A DNA stretch of 64,000 nucleotides from Metallyticus violacea (lineage: Eukaryota > Arthropoda > Insecta > Mantodea > Metallyticidae), in assembly GCA_030762175.1 (NCBI GenBank), contig CM060833.1, positions 73,582,001 through 73,646,000 of the forward strand. Reading direction: 5' to 3'. The position numbers and the translations under genes were made by a program. Each line of letters starts with the position of its first letter. Positions within the stretch are counted from its first letter, which is position 1. Of the stretch, positions 33,440 through 44,139 are shown in pieces. Below the pieces are notes generated by a model. That model was not told the DNA's origin, searched no databases, and saw only the letters and a list, made by a program, of their open reading frames with translations.

Positions 33440-34840
33440 AAATATTGAACACTTTCTTGTTCCTCCTCCATAAAAAGTCGCAATAGATAACTAAATAACT
33501 ACAGGTCAATAGTTTGATGTCAAAACTTTGCAAAATTTTTTCCAAAGTTATCGTAAAGAGACTCACTAAAGTACTGGATGAAAATTAATCAGAAAAACAT
33601 GCAGAATTTCGCACAGGATGCATCATCTACAGACCGCAAAACAAATCTTAGAGAAAACCAGAGTGCAATATGCCCCTATACCTGGTCTTTGTATACTACA
33701 CGAAAACTTTTGATTCGTCGAGCATACTACAAGAACTTTCAAGGAGTGGAATACAAGCGCATATAACAGGACACTGAAACAATTTCTCTACGGAATCATG
33801 CGATTAAGTATGTATGGAAAAGGAAGGAAAATCTTTAAGCTTAACAGGGGCAGGAGCCTGCGTCAAAGCGACCTATTTCACCAAAACTCGTTACATATTT
33901 ACCAGAAGACTTATTTAGAAAACTAAATTGGGGGAAAGGTACGGAATTATAATGGGTGGATGTAGACTTACTAATTTAAAATTCGCAGACGATGTAGTGT
34001 TGTTTGCAAGGGACTTCAAAGTGCTTCAAGAAATCCTCTAAGGCCTGAACAACTGCACTGCGCGTGTTGGGCTGCTATAAACGAGAACAAAACTCGATTA
34101 ATGGCAAACAGACAAATATTACCAATAAGAATCAACGAAGTTGAACTACAGAATACAACTGAATACTATATTTAGATCAACCAGTTAGTTTCCAGAAGGA
34201 ACTGAAAAGAAGAACAGCATTGGCATGGAAAATATTCTGGTCTTTAAATTCATCCTTATGCATTAAAAGTTGAGCCGAAAAATTAGATTAAAGCACTGGA
34301 GTTCTGCGTTTTTACGACACCACAGTACGGATGCCAAACATGAAACCTGGCTGAAAAACAAAAGAAAAGCTGCCAAAGGAAGACGAGAGAAAAATTCTTG
34401 AAGTCACTCAGAGACAAAATTTCAAAAAAACAGAATAAGACAGTTGGCAAACACAGCACGTGCTACCAGCCTGAAGTGGAGATAGTCTGGTCAGATGGCG
34501 GGACTTCAGAGCAGCAGATGAGCAAGGATTGCTACTATTTGAGACCTCCATAACGGCAGGAGACGCTGAGGTAGACCGGCATCAGGATGGGCAGATTTCT
34601 TTGTGAAGACAATCGGAGTACACTGGTACAGCAGAAAGAGAACGGAGACACCTTCATAAACTTCTGCCAGATCAGCATAGTGAAAGCTAAACGTATAATG
34701 TTCATCACAAACTTATGCTAAACAATATAGCGTTAAGCAAGTGCATATCTCATGGAGACGAGTTCATCCTTTATAGGAGGTCCTAGCGCTTCACGGGACA
34801 AAAGGGGCTTATTCGTTCATTCATTTAATCTATTCGTTCT
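33440..34840 (+). pseudogene. RTE-like LINE remnant with readable reverse-transcriptase motifs
   Basis: The best-preserved retrotransposon in the window. In order on the plus strand: a NYR-I--KLCKIFSKVI-like block near 33495-33550 (start of the RT domain); HAEFRTGC near 33600-33620; a motif-A-like YY-KTFDS near 33695-33720; the catalytic box KFADDVVLFARDF at 33979-34017 (FADD at 33982-33993); ENKTRLMANRQ near 34083-34115; then C-terminal W-GH/RW- and GRPASRWADFF-like strings to about 34610. An (ATTC/TTCATTC)-type simple tail at about 34808-34840 follows AGGAGGTCCTAGCGC, as in RTE elements with short tandem-repeat 3' ends. Frames break repeatedly and the endonuclease domain is not seen, so this is a 5'-truncated dead copy. 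Confidence 0.8.
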
Positions 34841-36144
34841 TAGACAGGGTGGTCAGCACATTAGATAGTAAATTTACAAATTAAATTAAGCGGTTTAATA
34901 GTAAAAATATCCTTAAATAAAAAAGCTGAAGAGTGTATAAAAACGAATACAGAGAGAAAATAATATTTTATTTAACAAAATTTGCACCAGAGGTTATCGT
35001 TACTTAGAAAATAAATCACTGACGTGTTCACCGACATGAAAATACTAAACGGCGAATTGGATAACTTTACTTCCTCAATTCTTTATTAGCAGGGGCTCAA
35101 TGCCTGGTCTGCTGAGGTTTTCTCCGAAAAGGTAAGTACCAGGCAACTTAATACGTCACGGGTTCATTTTCTCCGTCATTTCACTTACTTTATAGTCTCG
35201 AAAGTCCCTAGTAATTCGCGGAATGTTAAACTTTTACAAAAATAAGAAAGTAATTTAATATTTCAAATAAGCAGAATTTCAGAATCTTATAAGTTACATG
35301 TTGGTGACTTGATGACGAACATTCTATGTAGCTTGGAATCGTGAAAAATGGAGTCCGTGAAAAATGGAGTCCATATAGGCACACACATTAAATAGGAACA
35401 CAGCTATTCACTTTGGTCTTCGCCACTCATTTGATTGATCTATAAAAGTATAACGACCAACCTGGGAGGGAAAAAGCCAATTTAATAAAAGTAATATTAA
35501 TATTTCTTTGTTTAAAATGTAGATTCAGAAAATGCTTTGTAGCTCCATTAGAAATAATAATTGAATATCTCTTTGCTACTTGCATTTATTATAAAATTTA
35601 CATTAATAAAACAGACAAAGCAACAATAACTTTAAATTTTTTGGTATGACATTATAACAGCTATCATGATGTGAAACATATTGGGTTTCATGTTATGTAT
35701 TAATTTAGACATAAACTTTAGCAGAACAAAATCTAAAATTATTTTCTTCTTAAGGAAATATTTATTTGTAATGTGACGTTGTCGAAATTGGCAAGTAATT
35801 TGGGAAAGGGAGACAGCAGAATATTAGCAGATTTCATGCCTATAACTTCAAATGTTAAAACATTGTGTCATGTATTACTCCATTACCACTTACTTAGTAA
35901 TTATATTCTACGTCATACTCTGTAAAGTCTTGTTGAAAGAAAGTTCATCGAAGCAAGTGTTTGGTTACTGCTAGGGGCGTTAAATAATAATTAAACAAAT
36001 TATATATATTTTCTAATGTTTTAAATTATAGTTTTATAGCATATTGATCGGTTTTTAATATCTCACATATGTACGTTATTTTCTTAGTATATTTGAATTA
36101 CTACTGTTTATAACATAGTTCTGACAGTCATGGTAGGGGGTTTT
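34841..36144. other. AT-rich spacer with a 16-bp tandem duplication
   Basis: The only structure noted is GTGAAAAATGGAGTCC repeated back to back at 35341-35372. The remainder has no coding or repeat signal. Confidence 0.4.
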
Positions 36145-36189
36145 GCAAGGAGCTGGTAATGTATAACATTTACTTCTCGTGCTCCTTGC
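36145..36189. other. Hairpin with 9-bp perfect stem
   Basis: GCAAGGAGC at 36145-36153 pairs with GCTCCTTGC at 36181-36189 across a 27-base loop. No oligo-T run follows, so it does not look like a terminator; function unknown. Confidence 0.5.
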
Positions 36190-37226
36190 AGTACTAAATC
36201 GGGTGGACTTAAAATGTAACCTACGATGTTCACATCATTTATTGACTTACAGAAAGCTTTGGATTGAGGGAATAGACTAAAATGGTGAAATAATGGGGAA
36301 AATAGATTGTCCACATTCCTTTTATTTAGAGACTTTTATAATGAAGTCAAAATTGTCATTACGTTAGAAAACAAAGTGAAATAAATATTTAATTATTTTA
36401 ATATATAAATGAACGGCATTGTGAAACAATATAAAGAAGAAGTAGAACTATGATTAAGATAAGTAATACAATTACAAATAACCAAAATTTTGCATGATTT
36501 ATAACAGTGCAAGACTGTGAAAACTCAGTGCAAAAAATTAAGTCAAAATACAAACTATATAACCCTAAAATGTCCATAAAAACAAAAGAAATGGCATTCT
36601 AAGGAAAATATCCTAGACGTTCAAAAATAATAATTAATTATCAAATAGTATATCATATGTTTGGGCTGCGATATTACCTATAATTATAATGAAAATAAAG
36701 GGGAAAATCCAAAAATGCCCATTCATCTGCAGAACAATAAATACAACATCGGGTAAAAGATTCATAATGAAACAAAAATAAAATGTTTTAAATCCATGAT
36801 TATTCCTCTTGTTATATGTGGAAGTCAGTTTTGGATAACAACTAAAAGACATGAAATACTCGTAAAATACAATCAGCCGAAATGATATTCTTGTGTAATG
36901 TAGAAGAATAATAAGAAGAGATTGATAATAATGACATTCAAGAAGTGCTACAACTTTATTTACCCTCGGAAGTTAAAAATAAAAATGTTTATAACACTGA
37001 CACGCAACTGTACCATGCTTTGATCCAGTAGCTCATTTGTTTCCCAGCATTTTCTACGTTTTCTTTTCAACAACTACACTAGCAGTTCCACGCTCAGCGG
37101 TATAGTTTGCTGAAACGGGTAGTAGGGAAATACTCGTTATAAATGCACACATTCTAGCTTTAATTAATATTTAAGAGCGAAAATGGAGAATTTAAGAATT
37201 GACATCGATTAGAAAATTCGTTCCAA

Positions 37227-37229
<3 letters not shown>
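36190..37229. other. AT-rich spacer, nothing recognised
   Basis: Short frames only; no repeats. Confidence 0.4.

Positions 37230-37258
<29 letters not shown>
37230..37258. repeat. Poly-A run
   Basis: About 28 consecutive A bases ending in GG. No retroelement body is recognisable upstream. Confidence 0.9.
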
Positions 37259-37260
<2 letters not shown>

Positions 37261-38880
37261 TTTCGTATAGCTGAATGTTAGTATTCAAAACAGTAGACTG
37301 TAATCTTCATAAAATCAACACAACAAATTTCCAAATTTCTCTGCATAATGCATACTGTCTCTAGGAAGGTATCTTTATGGTATACTGTTTTCAAATGTAT
37401 TGTTTTGTTCATTGGTGAGTTGAAGAGAATGTAAAATAAATCGTGATTTCGGAAAGGTGGTGTCTCAGTCCATCCTGCAGAAAAATCAGTTACATTCATT
37501 AGAAAAGTATTTGCGTACTTTCACAAGGTTTGTGGCTCCGTATCTAATACCACCCTTAAGGGGTCATAATGAAATGTAAATTGTTAAAGAAAACATCTCT
37601 TATATTCAGAATTTTCAAATTATCACAGAAGTATATCCTCAATAAGAACTGAAGAACATGATTAAAGAACTTAAAGGTCATGTCCAGCTTGTCTTGTAAA
37701 CTAAGAGTAATTACAAATACCTTTTTAAATATTCACAATAAATGTAAGTTTCATTTTCAAATGCCATATTTTTCTTGATCTATTGCCTTAATACCACATT
37801 TTTACACCCTCCCCTTTTTCTTTACCATCTATTCCCCGATCTGTACGCTGATCAAACCGTGAGCGTTTTCCTGCGATTTAACAACAGATATATCTACCCT
37901 AAACTCCTCAACATAAGATCACGTGACTTATTGATGTACAGGCGTTATTAGTTTTGTGGCGTGGCAAATCACAAAGATATCATTACCAGCCCCTGTTTTA
38001 CAAGAGGCAAACGATGTCAATACATTAGTCACAGGGGAATTAGAGTTAAGCACATGAAACTGCTGACCTAGCATGATAGTAGAATTAGGTACGGTTTTGT
38101 CGGATGGCACCTTGCAGGGCTATATCCGGCTACCCTCTGAAACCGTGACCGCCCCAAAACAAAGCGACCCGTGACACAGGAGTCGGTGCGTGCTAATGGG
38201 CTTTTGTCTCCGCTTATAATTAATAAACCGTCAGAGTAAAACCAATGAACTGACCTGCTGAATCTTGGTGTAAGAATGGCTCAAATAGTCATAATGAATA
38301 AAGTTCCTCGCCAAAGAAAATTTCACGTCAAGCATAGGGCTGAAAAAAATTGGAGTGCAGTCACGCGGAATTTCGTGCTATGCAAGAGCTTAGCTCACAG
38401 CAGCTGATGCGGCTACCCAAATTAAACTTTCTTATACAAGTTAATCAGAGTTAGAATGCGTTGTTCATTGCTTTAAAACAGTGATACTTAATCTTTTTAA
38501 CTTTATTACTTTATGGTCTTTTTTTTTCTGTCTCCAAGGAGTAATTAGATTTTAAATGTACACAAGGTTCCACTGGGAGATTCAAAAAACACCGTCAACG
38601 CATGTTCGGAAGTGCTGTGGGGGGAATGTGACAACGTTTTGGATAATGATGGGCGTGCGTTCTACAATTTGGCAAGAAATTTCCACCAAACAACAATGAT
38701 CGCATTACATAAACTGCAAAAAGAGTTCTAATTATGCACCTCTAACATGATTACAGGGCGTACATCGGCGGTGCAGAGTATGGTGCTTACGATCATTGAC
38801 TTGTGTGTAACGTACCTATTTCACAAGTTGCATGGATCTGTGCGATAAGGTCCTGAGCTAATGTTAGAGGAGTCTCTAGA
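37259..38880. other. Spacer; 38100-38420 GC-richer
   Basis: No coding sequence recognised. If the transposase remnant at 38895-39120 was full-length, its N-terminal part should lie in 38560-38890, but I could not read it there. Confidence 0.3.
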
Positions 38881-38894
38881 CGGCATCGTGAACT

Positions 38895-39120
38895 AGCACA
38901 ACATGCATGTATGGGCGGAAGAAAATGCGAAAGCGCAAGTGACTCACAGCGATGAAAATGAGTTCAGTGTTAACGTAGAGGATGAGAAGGACTGTATCTC
39001 ACAGATCCATACAACGTGTAAAGTACTTCGTGCACAACCACAAGTCTTTGACTGTGTGCGTCAATCTCTACACCCCAATGAACGCTCTGTAATTACTATA
39101 GAGATCTCCAATTGAAACGG
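38895..39120 (+). pseudogene. Tc1/mariner (IS630-type) transposase fragment with internal deletion
   Basis: A 70-codon open frame (38903-39115). It opens with HVWAEENAKAQVTHS and NEFSVNV, matching the family block (HVW-EENPHA-R-------FSVNVW) between the first and second catalytic aspartates. It then passes directly to TCKVLRAQPQVFDCVRQSLH, which resembles the C-terminal REI---P---D-VR-S-RRR-- region. The second Asp and third acidic residue are therefore missing, consistent with an in-frame internal deletion. SINE-1 copy 7 starts about 50 bases downstream. Sequence beyond it (39410-39540, ending TTTTTTAATCATCCTGTA) resembles the terminal bases of such elements, suggesting the SINE inserted into it. 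Confidence 0.6.
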
Positions 39121-39171
39121 TGTGATGCTATTGTTGGATTCGTGAACGTTTCTTACCCCCCCAAAAAAAAT

Positions 39172-39410
39172 TTATTGGGTTTAACGTCATTTTTACTACT
39201 TGGGCACCATAGTCGGTGGACACTGGCAATACATAAACTGAAATGAATAGCGGTTTTTTTAATGGAAGGAAGCGTTCCAGGCCTAAGTATACGGTACCTC
39301 CCCGACATTTGCCATTTATGAGAACAGAGGAGAAACCTGGAAAAAATCTCAATCAGGGAGAATGGTTCTGGCGGATGTCGAACTCCAGTTTCCTGTTCAC
39401 GAGTGCCACA
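39172..39410 (-). mobile_element. SINE-1 copy 7, head diverged
   Basis: Reverse-oriented: tail GGGTTTAACGTCATTTTTAC at the left, CCGACATTTGCCATTTATGAG in the body, and CACGAGTGCCACACGTGG where the tRNA-like head should be. The A-box region is lost. No convincing target duplication. An 8-base A run precedes the tail. Confidence 0.8.
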
Positions 39411-39540
39411 CGTGGAGGTTCTTTCAAAATGTGGAACCAGAAGCGTTGTCATACGAACATAGGGCGTAAAAGTGCATGGGTCCGTTCTTGAAAAATTATC
39501 AACGATTAAGTGTTTTCGATTTTTTAATCATCCTGTATAA

Positions 39541-40440
39541 AAATCAGTCTTTAAAGGATGCATGCCTTCACTTTGTTAGTTATATTTTCATTCTAAAATT
39601 AAATCATAAGCCAACGTATCTCGATTTTAAGAAATAATTTTATGCAACAAACAAAACTAAAAGTGAACTCTTTAAAATGTCTGTTTCTGTATGAGTCAGC
39701 GAGATAACACGTGAAATAAACATATTAAAGGCCACACGTTGTTTATTCACTCACTGCCCTCTGTGAACAGCAAGGGCGGCAGAAGTTGCCACCCCTTTGT
39801 GAAGATGGCGGTACCCTTTCCGATTTCACGCCTGGCTTTGTGACACCATGACACAGGGAGAAGAGACATTCACCAATAAACGCGCATTATGCAAATATAA
39901 TCAGTCACGAGTAAAATAGACACCCCATATTCTGCAGCAAGTCATTCAACGGTAATGGTGTTGCAGGTTTCGATCTTTCATAATTTCTGTTTGCTTTTAG
40001 GATTTTAATGTGGCTTAGCATTGAAGGAAGTAAATAAGTGATGGCTCAACTGTGCTCAAAGATTGATAACCTGAGGCTACTTTACATTCTAGAAAGAATA
40101 TTTGCACAGAAGCCTATTTCTCGGATTAATCAAATCTCTACCTGCTGGCTCACATATAAGCAAACTAACACATCTCTGGAATTAACTAGAGACAAAAGCA
40201 GACGTTTCGGTTTGATTCTGATCAAGCGTCCTTTCTATTTAACAGAAAAATAATTGAATATTATATACAACTAAGCTATTTTCGAAATTGTAGGTATTAT
40301 TCATTTGTCACAGTCTTCTTTTGCAGGATATCAAATATGAGAAACAACGAGGTGATACAATGTTAATTCCTTCACTTGCAGCACCTGAATAAATTTGTTT
40401 GCGTGTGCGCAAAACTGTTAGGAAATGAATGAGTTTATCT
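39541..40440. other. Spacer, nothing recognised
   Basis: The segment 39720-39880 is GC-richer. The 71-codon frame at 40038-40253 has no recognised domain. Confidence 0.3.
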
Positions 40441-40852
40441 TACAGACAGGGTCAGTTCTACGGCAGCGGAGAAATCAGAATTCCACCCGAACGCAGTGTT
40501 ACCTAGAAAGTGTTAGTAGGAAATTCTATTATTTTTTTAAATATTCTATTATTAATAGTTAAACCTAAAATAAAGTAACCTAACCTATTTAAAGTATAAT
40601 TTATTCTATTATAATAGTGTAGAAAAATTATAAAGCTTACAAGACAGAAAAAAAACTACATTTAAAAGAATGGGAAATCGTACCCATGACCTTCACATTA
40701 TTAACACTACACTTTTATCAACTGAGCTAACAGGCCAAAATGCAGATCAAGGAAATTATCCGCCTAAAGTAATCTCTACTAGTAAAACCGTAACCAGTCG
40801 CCTTTCTTCGCTGCCGTTCGAAACTCCAGTAGCAGGACTGACCCTGTCTATA
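40441..40852. mobile_element. MITE with TIRs and TA duplications carrying a tRNA-like sequence
   Basis: Left end 40443 onward: CAGACAGGGTCAGTTCTACG then GCAGCGGAGAAA. Right end, reverse complemented from 40850: TAGACAGGGTCAGTCC ... then ACGGCAGCGAAGAAAGG, with an extra 13-15 bases. TA flanks both ends (40441-40442 and 40851-40852), as for Tc1/mariner-type insertion. The 408-bp interior is non-coding and holds the minus-strand tRNA-Ile-like segment at 40669-40736. SINE-1 copy 8 begins 20 bases outside the right end. Confidence 0.75.
40669..40736 (-). pseudogene. tRNA-Ile(AAT)-like pseudogene inside a MITE
   Basis: Read on the minus strand: GGCCTGTTAGCTCAGTTGAT (acceptor, D arm with a perfect A box TAGCTCAGTTG), then GTGTTAATAATGTG (anticodon loop TTAATAA, anticodon AAT), AAGGTC, then GGGTACGATTTCCC (T arm, one change in the B box). 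Order and spacing match tRNA-Ile. The 3' half of the acceptor stem does not pair with the 5' half, and the anticodon stem is mostly wobble or mismatched, so it is not a functional tRNA. It could equally be the head of an otherwise unseen SINE. Confidence 0.6.
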
Positions 40853-40867
40853 TATGTTGTTTTTTTT

Positions 40868-41146
40868 TTTAGTGTTTAACGCCCGTTTACTACTGAGGCA
40901 CCACAGGTGGTGAACACTAGTGGCACATGAGATGAGATGATATATTAGGAAAGGATTTTTTTTAAGGAAGGAAACGTTTCAGAACTAAATTTAGGGTACC
41001 TCCCCGGTATTTACCATTTATGAGGACTGAGGAAAATCTGGTAAAAACCTCAGTCAGGAAGAACAGTCCTAGTGGGATTCAAAACCCAGAGCTCCCGCTC
41101 ACGAGTCCGCACCTAAACGACCTCGGCCGCCCTTGGCGGTTCCTGT
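40868..41146 (-). mobile_element. SINE-1 copy 8
   Basis: Full-length reverse-oriented copy: TGTTTAACGCCCGTTTACTA (tail), TACCATTTATGAGGACTGAGG (body), GGATTCAAAACCC (B box), CACGAGTCCGCACCTAAACG and ACCTCGGCCGCCCTTGGCGG (A-box side). The poly-T at 40860-40871 next to its 3' end corresponds to an A-rich tail. Confidence 0.9.
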
Positions 41147-42808
41147 TAATAAGGAATAGTAACAAATGAATTTACCAATATACGTTACACATCGCCTCAG
41201 CTAGTGTTCTGCTTGTTGTACCAAAGTCGACAGTATTTTTTTTTTTTTCGTATTTGTTTTTTATTTTTGTGTAAGGAAAATTACTGTATATTTAAAAGAA
41301 CTTGTGTAATGGAAGTGGGATTTTTCTGGAATAGTTGTATCTTAATTGTTTAGGAGCAGATTGAATTTTATTTCGTTCTTCCTAAACAATCTAACTGCAA
41401 GAAATGAGATAAGAAATGTCACTAATAGCATGTAGTTTGTTCGTGCTATTTGTTTTGTATAATTTTACTTCATTTCATTTGGTAGTTTTTCCCCAACTGT
41501 GGTTTGCCATACATCAAGATATTCTCGAAATATAACCAAGAGTAGAGAAAGAAATGCTATGAAGAAGGTCATCGACTAAACGCATGTGGTAGCAGACATT
41601 GCGAAAGTTGACCAACTTTAAGTGACGAAACAGAATGTAGTGGAAATGAAAATGTTTCAGAAGGTGGGGTAAAGGTAGGAGAATGAACTCTCAGCACCGG
41701 AAAATTTCGCCCAAGACTTCTTTAAAACGTGTATACATAGAGCTTTAGGTATTTAGAGCCCCTTCATCTTATGAGGTGAAGCAGATCTAATCTTGGATGC
41801 AAGATGCCATTTAGCATTCAAGTCGTTTCACCTAGAAACTTCAAGTCGTCTATATTACTATTTGCGCTTAAATATAATCAAAATGCCATTTATCACTTGC
41901 AGTCTCTGGATACACTACACAAATCTTCACAATTTCACCACGCTATAGAAACTTTAACTAGGACATTAGGAATGCTTCACATATGGTTGCCGGTAATATA
42001 TTCACACTTTTACCTTTCATAGGCTCGCGAAGAGATGCCGGGGAAGCACTAGACGTGCGGAGAGAGGTAAGGTAGAGCAATGTGCATTGTAGTTCAACCT
42101 GCTCCTAAACTGCGAACATTGGACCCACGTATTTCACTGCATTCACCTTTGGATAAAACCAAGCAGATCAATCTTTAGTACTAAGAATAGTGCGGTGGAG
42201 CTGCAGTTCCCTCCTCCCTGCCTTAAGTGCTTATCGGTCTTCTCTTCGTGAGCCAATTGTACTGTGCGAGTAAACAAAAGTAGACACTGTAAGAACTGAG
42301 ACTTCATATCCTTCAGGAAATTGCCTGCATTTCTCAAAGGGAATTGCAAAGAATTGTGCAGTTATTTATTTTGTGGAGATAGAAAAATAAAATGCCACGC
42401 AACATGGTATTTATTCATCGTGAAAATTTTAAATCCTTTATTTAAGAAATGTAAACTCTTTCCCTAACTTTATTTCTCTCTCATTCTTTTCTGTAATCCT
42501 TAAACGTTCATTAGAGTAACCCAAGCATCCAGAAATTGTCCTTTGGTTCCTAATCTTACAAGATGGAGAACAAGTTCCTTTTACCCAGAGAACTTGAAGC
42601 AATTAAACAATTAAAATATTAATTATTATTTTTCCATTATCAACTCAACACTTACATTAAATTTATATTATTAATTATTTCCATTTATTTCAGTTCAAAA
42701 CATATAATTACTCATTAGCATTTTGCCTCTAGATAGATAATTGATCCATTAATGGGGGAAAAAATTGTTCAACAACTGAGAATAATATAGTAGCGATACA
42801 CGAGTTCG
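41147..42808. other. AT-rich spacer, nothing recognised
   Basis: A 12-base T run near 41237. The small frames at 41804-42022 (plus) and 42143-42349 (minus) have no recognised domain. Confidence 0.35.
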
Positions 42809-42810
<2 letters not shown>

Positions 42811-42859
<49 letters not shown>

Positions 42860-42860
42860 G
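42811..42860. repeat. (ATT)n microsatellite at the SINE-1 3' end
   Basis: About 16 uninterrupted TTA units directly abutting the 3' end of the minus-strand SINE-1 copy 9, where an (AAT)n tail would lie. It probably grew from the SINE tail. Confidence 0.95.
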
Positions 42861-43110
42861 TTGTTTTACGCCCGTTTTTACTACTGAGGCACCATAGGCG
42901 ATGATACTGATGCTACATGAAATGAAATTATAAATTAGTTAAAGGATTTTTTTAAAGGAAGGAAGCGTTCCAGGTCTAAATTTAGGGTACCTCCCCGGCA
43001 TTTGCCATTTATGAGAACTGAGGAAAACATGGGGGGGGGGAAACAGTCGTGGAGTATGGACCTAGCGCTCACGAGTCCGCGCCTTAACGACCTCGGCTAC
43101 CGAGGTCGTT
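42861..43110 (-). mobile_element. SINE-1 copy 9, with internal poly-G and snap-back 5' end
   Basis: Reverse-oriented: TTACGCCCGTTTTTACTACT (tail), GGCATTTGCCATTTATGAGA (body), ACGAGTCCGCGCCTTAACG (head). Two oddities. A run of 10 G at 43031-43040 lies where other copies have the C-rich/A-rich segment next to the B box, and about 30 bases are missing there. The 5' end is a perfect inverted repeat: AACGACCTCGG (43086-43096), CTA, CCGAGGTCGTT (43100-43110), so the A-box strand turns back on itself. Confidence 0.9.
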
Positions 43111-43159
43111 CTACGAGTACATCACTGTGTGAATAAATAAAGCATTAAATTCGTAGCAC

Positions 43160-43310
43160 AGCACAAGAATCCTTTGATGAGACTGTCAAGTTGAAGTGAG
43201 ACATGGTGCTAGCAAAACACCCCGAATAGAGAGCATCGTGCTTAAATTTTGGAAAAATACACGACACAAAAAGTGTGAATATCAAACTAGAACCTATCAA
43301 AGTCAATATT
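43160..43310 (+). pseudogene. Possible IS630-type transposase N-terminal fragment
   Basis: A short frame (43196-43387) begins RHGASKTPRIESIVLKFW, resembling the helix-turn-helix stretch of IS630/mariner transposases (-FR--HG----P---TI--W---F--TG). The match covers about 20 residues and the remainder of the frame does not resemble the family. It lies just beyond SINE-1 copy 9. Confidence 0.3.
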
Positions 43311-43399
43311 TTGTGCATAAAATGTCACCGTGTAACTTAAATAAAATTCAACATAATATTAAGCTTTTAAAAGCTCATTGCAAATAATAAACAATTCCC

Positions 43400-44139
43400 A
43401 TTAAAAATCTTGAGAAACTGTTAAGCTGTAAGAAAGCAATCAGGAATAGTATTGAAAAATTAATTCTATCATTTTGAAAAAATAAGTCCCTTAACTTCTT
43501 ATATAAGATAACCTAAAATATATGAATAAATCGCCCAGAAGTTTTAATTATACCCTTTTAATACTACATGCTATAAGTCGATTGTTGCACGTCTTTTGCA
43601 TATTTCAGAATGTTTAGCATATAAATCGCAATATTAGTGAATATAAGATTTTAATTTTTGTTGGCATGTATTTAGTTTAATTTCAAAATTATATCGACCT
43701 ACAATTTGTTTTTTTGAATATATTAATATCCAACAATGTTTGTGATAAATTCATTGGATGCCTCTGTAATAATAAGTTTTGTCTTAATTAAACAACACCT
43801 ATTATCTACTCTAATTATATTGATAAAATAATTTAAACGCAAAAAATTCCGTATTGTCGCAAGAAAGATACATTTTTAGACATTTTTAATTAATCAGTTC
43901 AGTACTGCATTAATTACGTTTTTCTTTTTGCTTTTTATTAGTATAACTTTTAAATCAATTTTACTGGAAACTACATGCTTACGAAAAATAAATGTTATTC
44001 CATGTTAAAATACATTATAACTTATTGCTAAATTATTTACACTCTTATAGAGCTGCTGTAATTAATTTCACAGAAGAACTTTTGTTTTATGCAGTATGTA
44101 AGAACAGGATTTTAAAAGCGTAGTGGTAGTTTTGTATAC
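43400..44139. other. AT-rich spacer, nothing recognised
   Basis: Highly AT-rich, with no coding or repeat signal. Confidence 0.4.
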
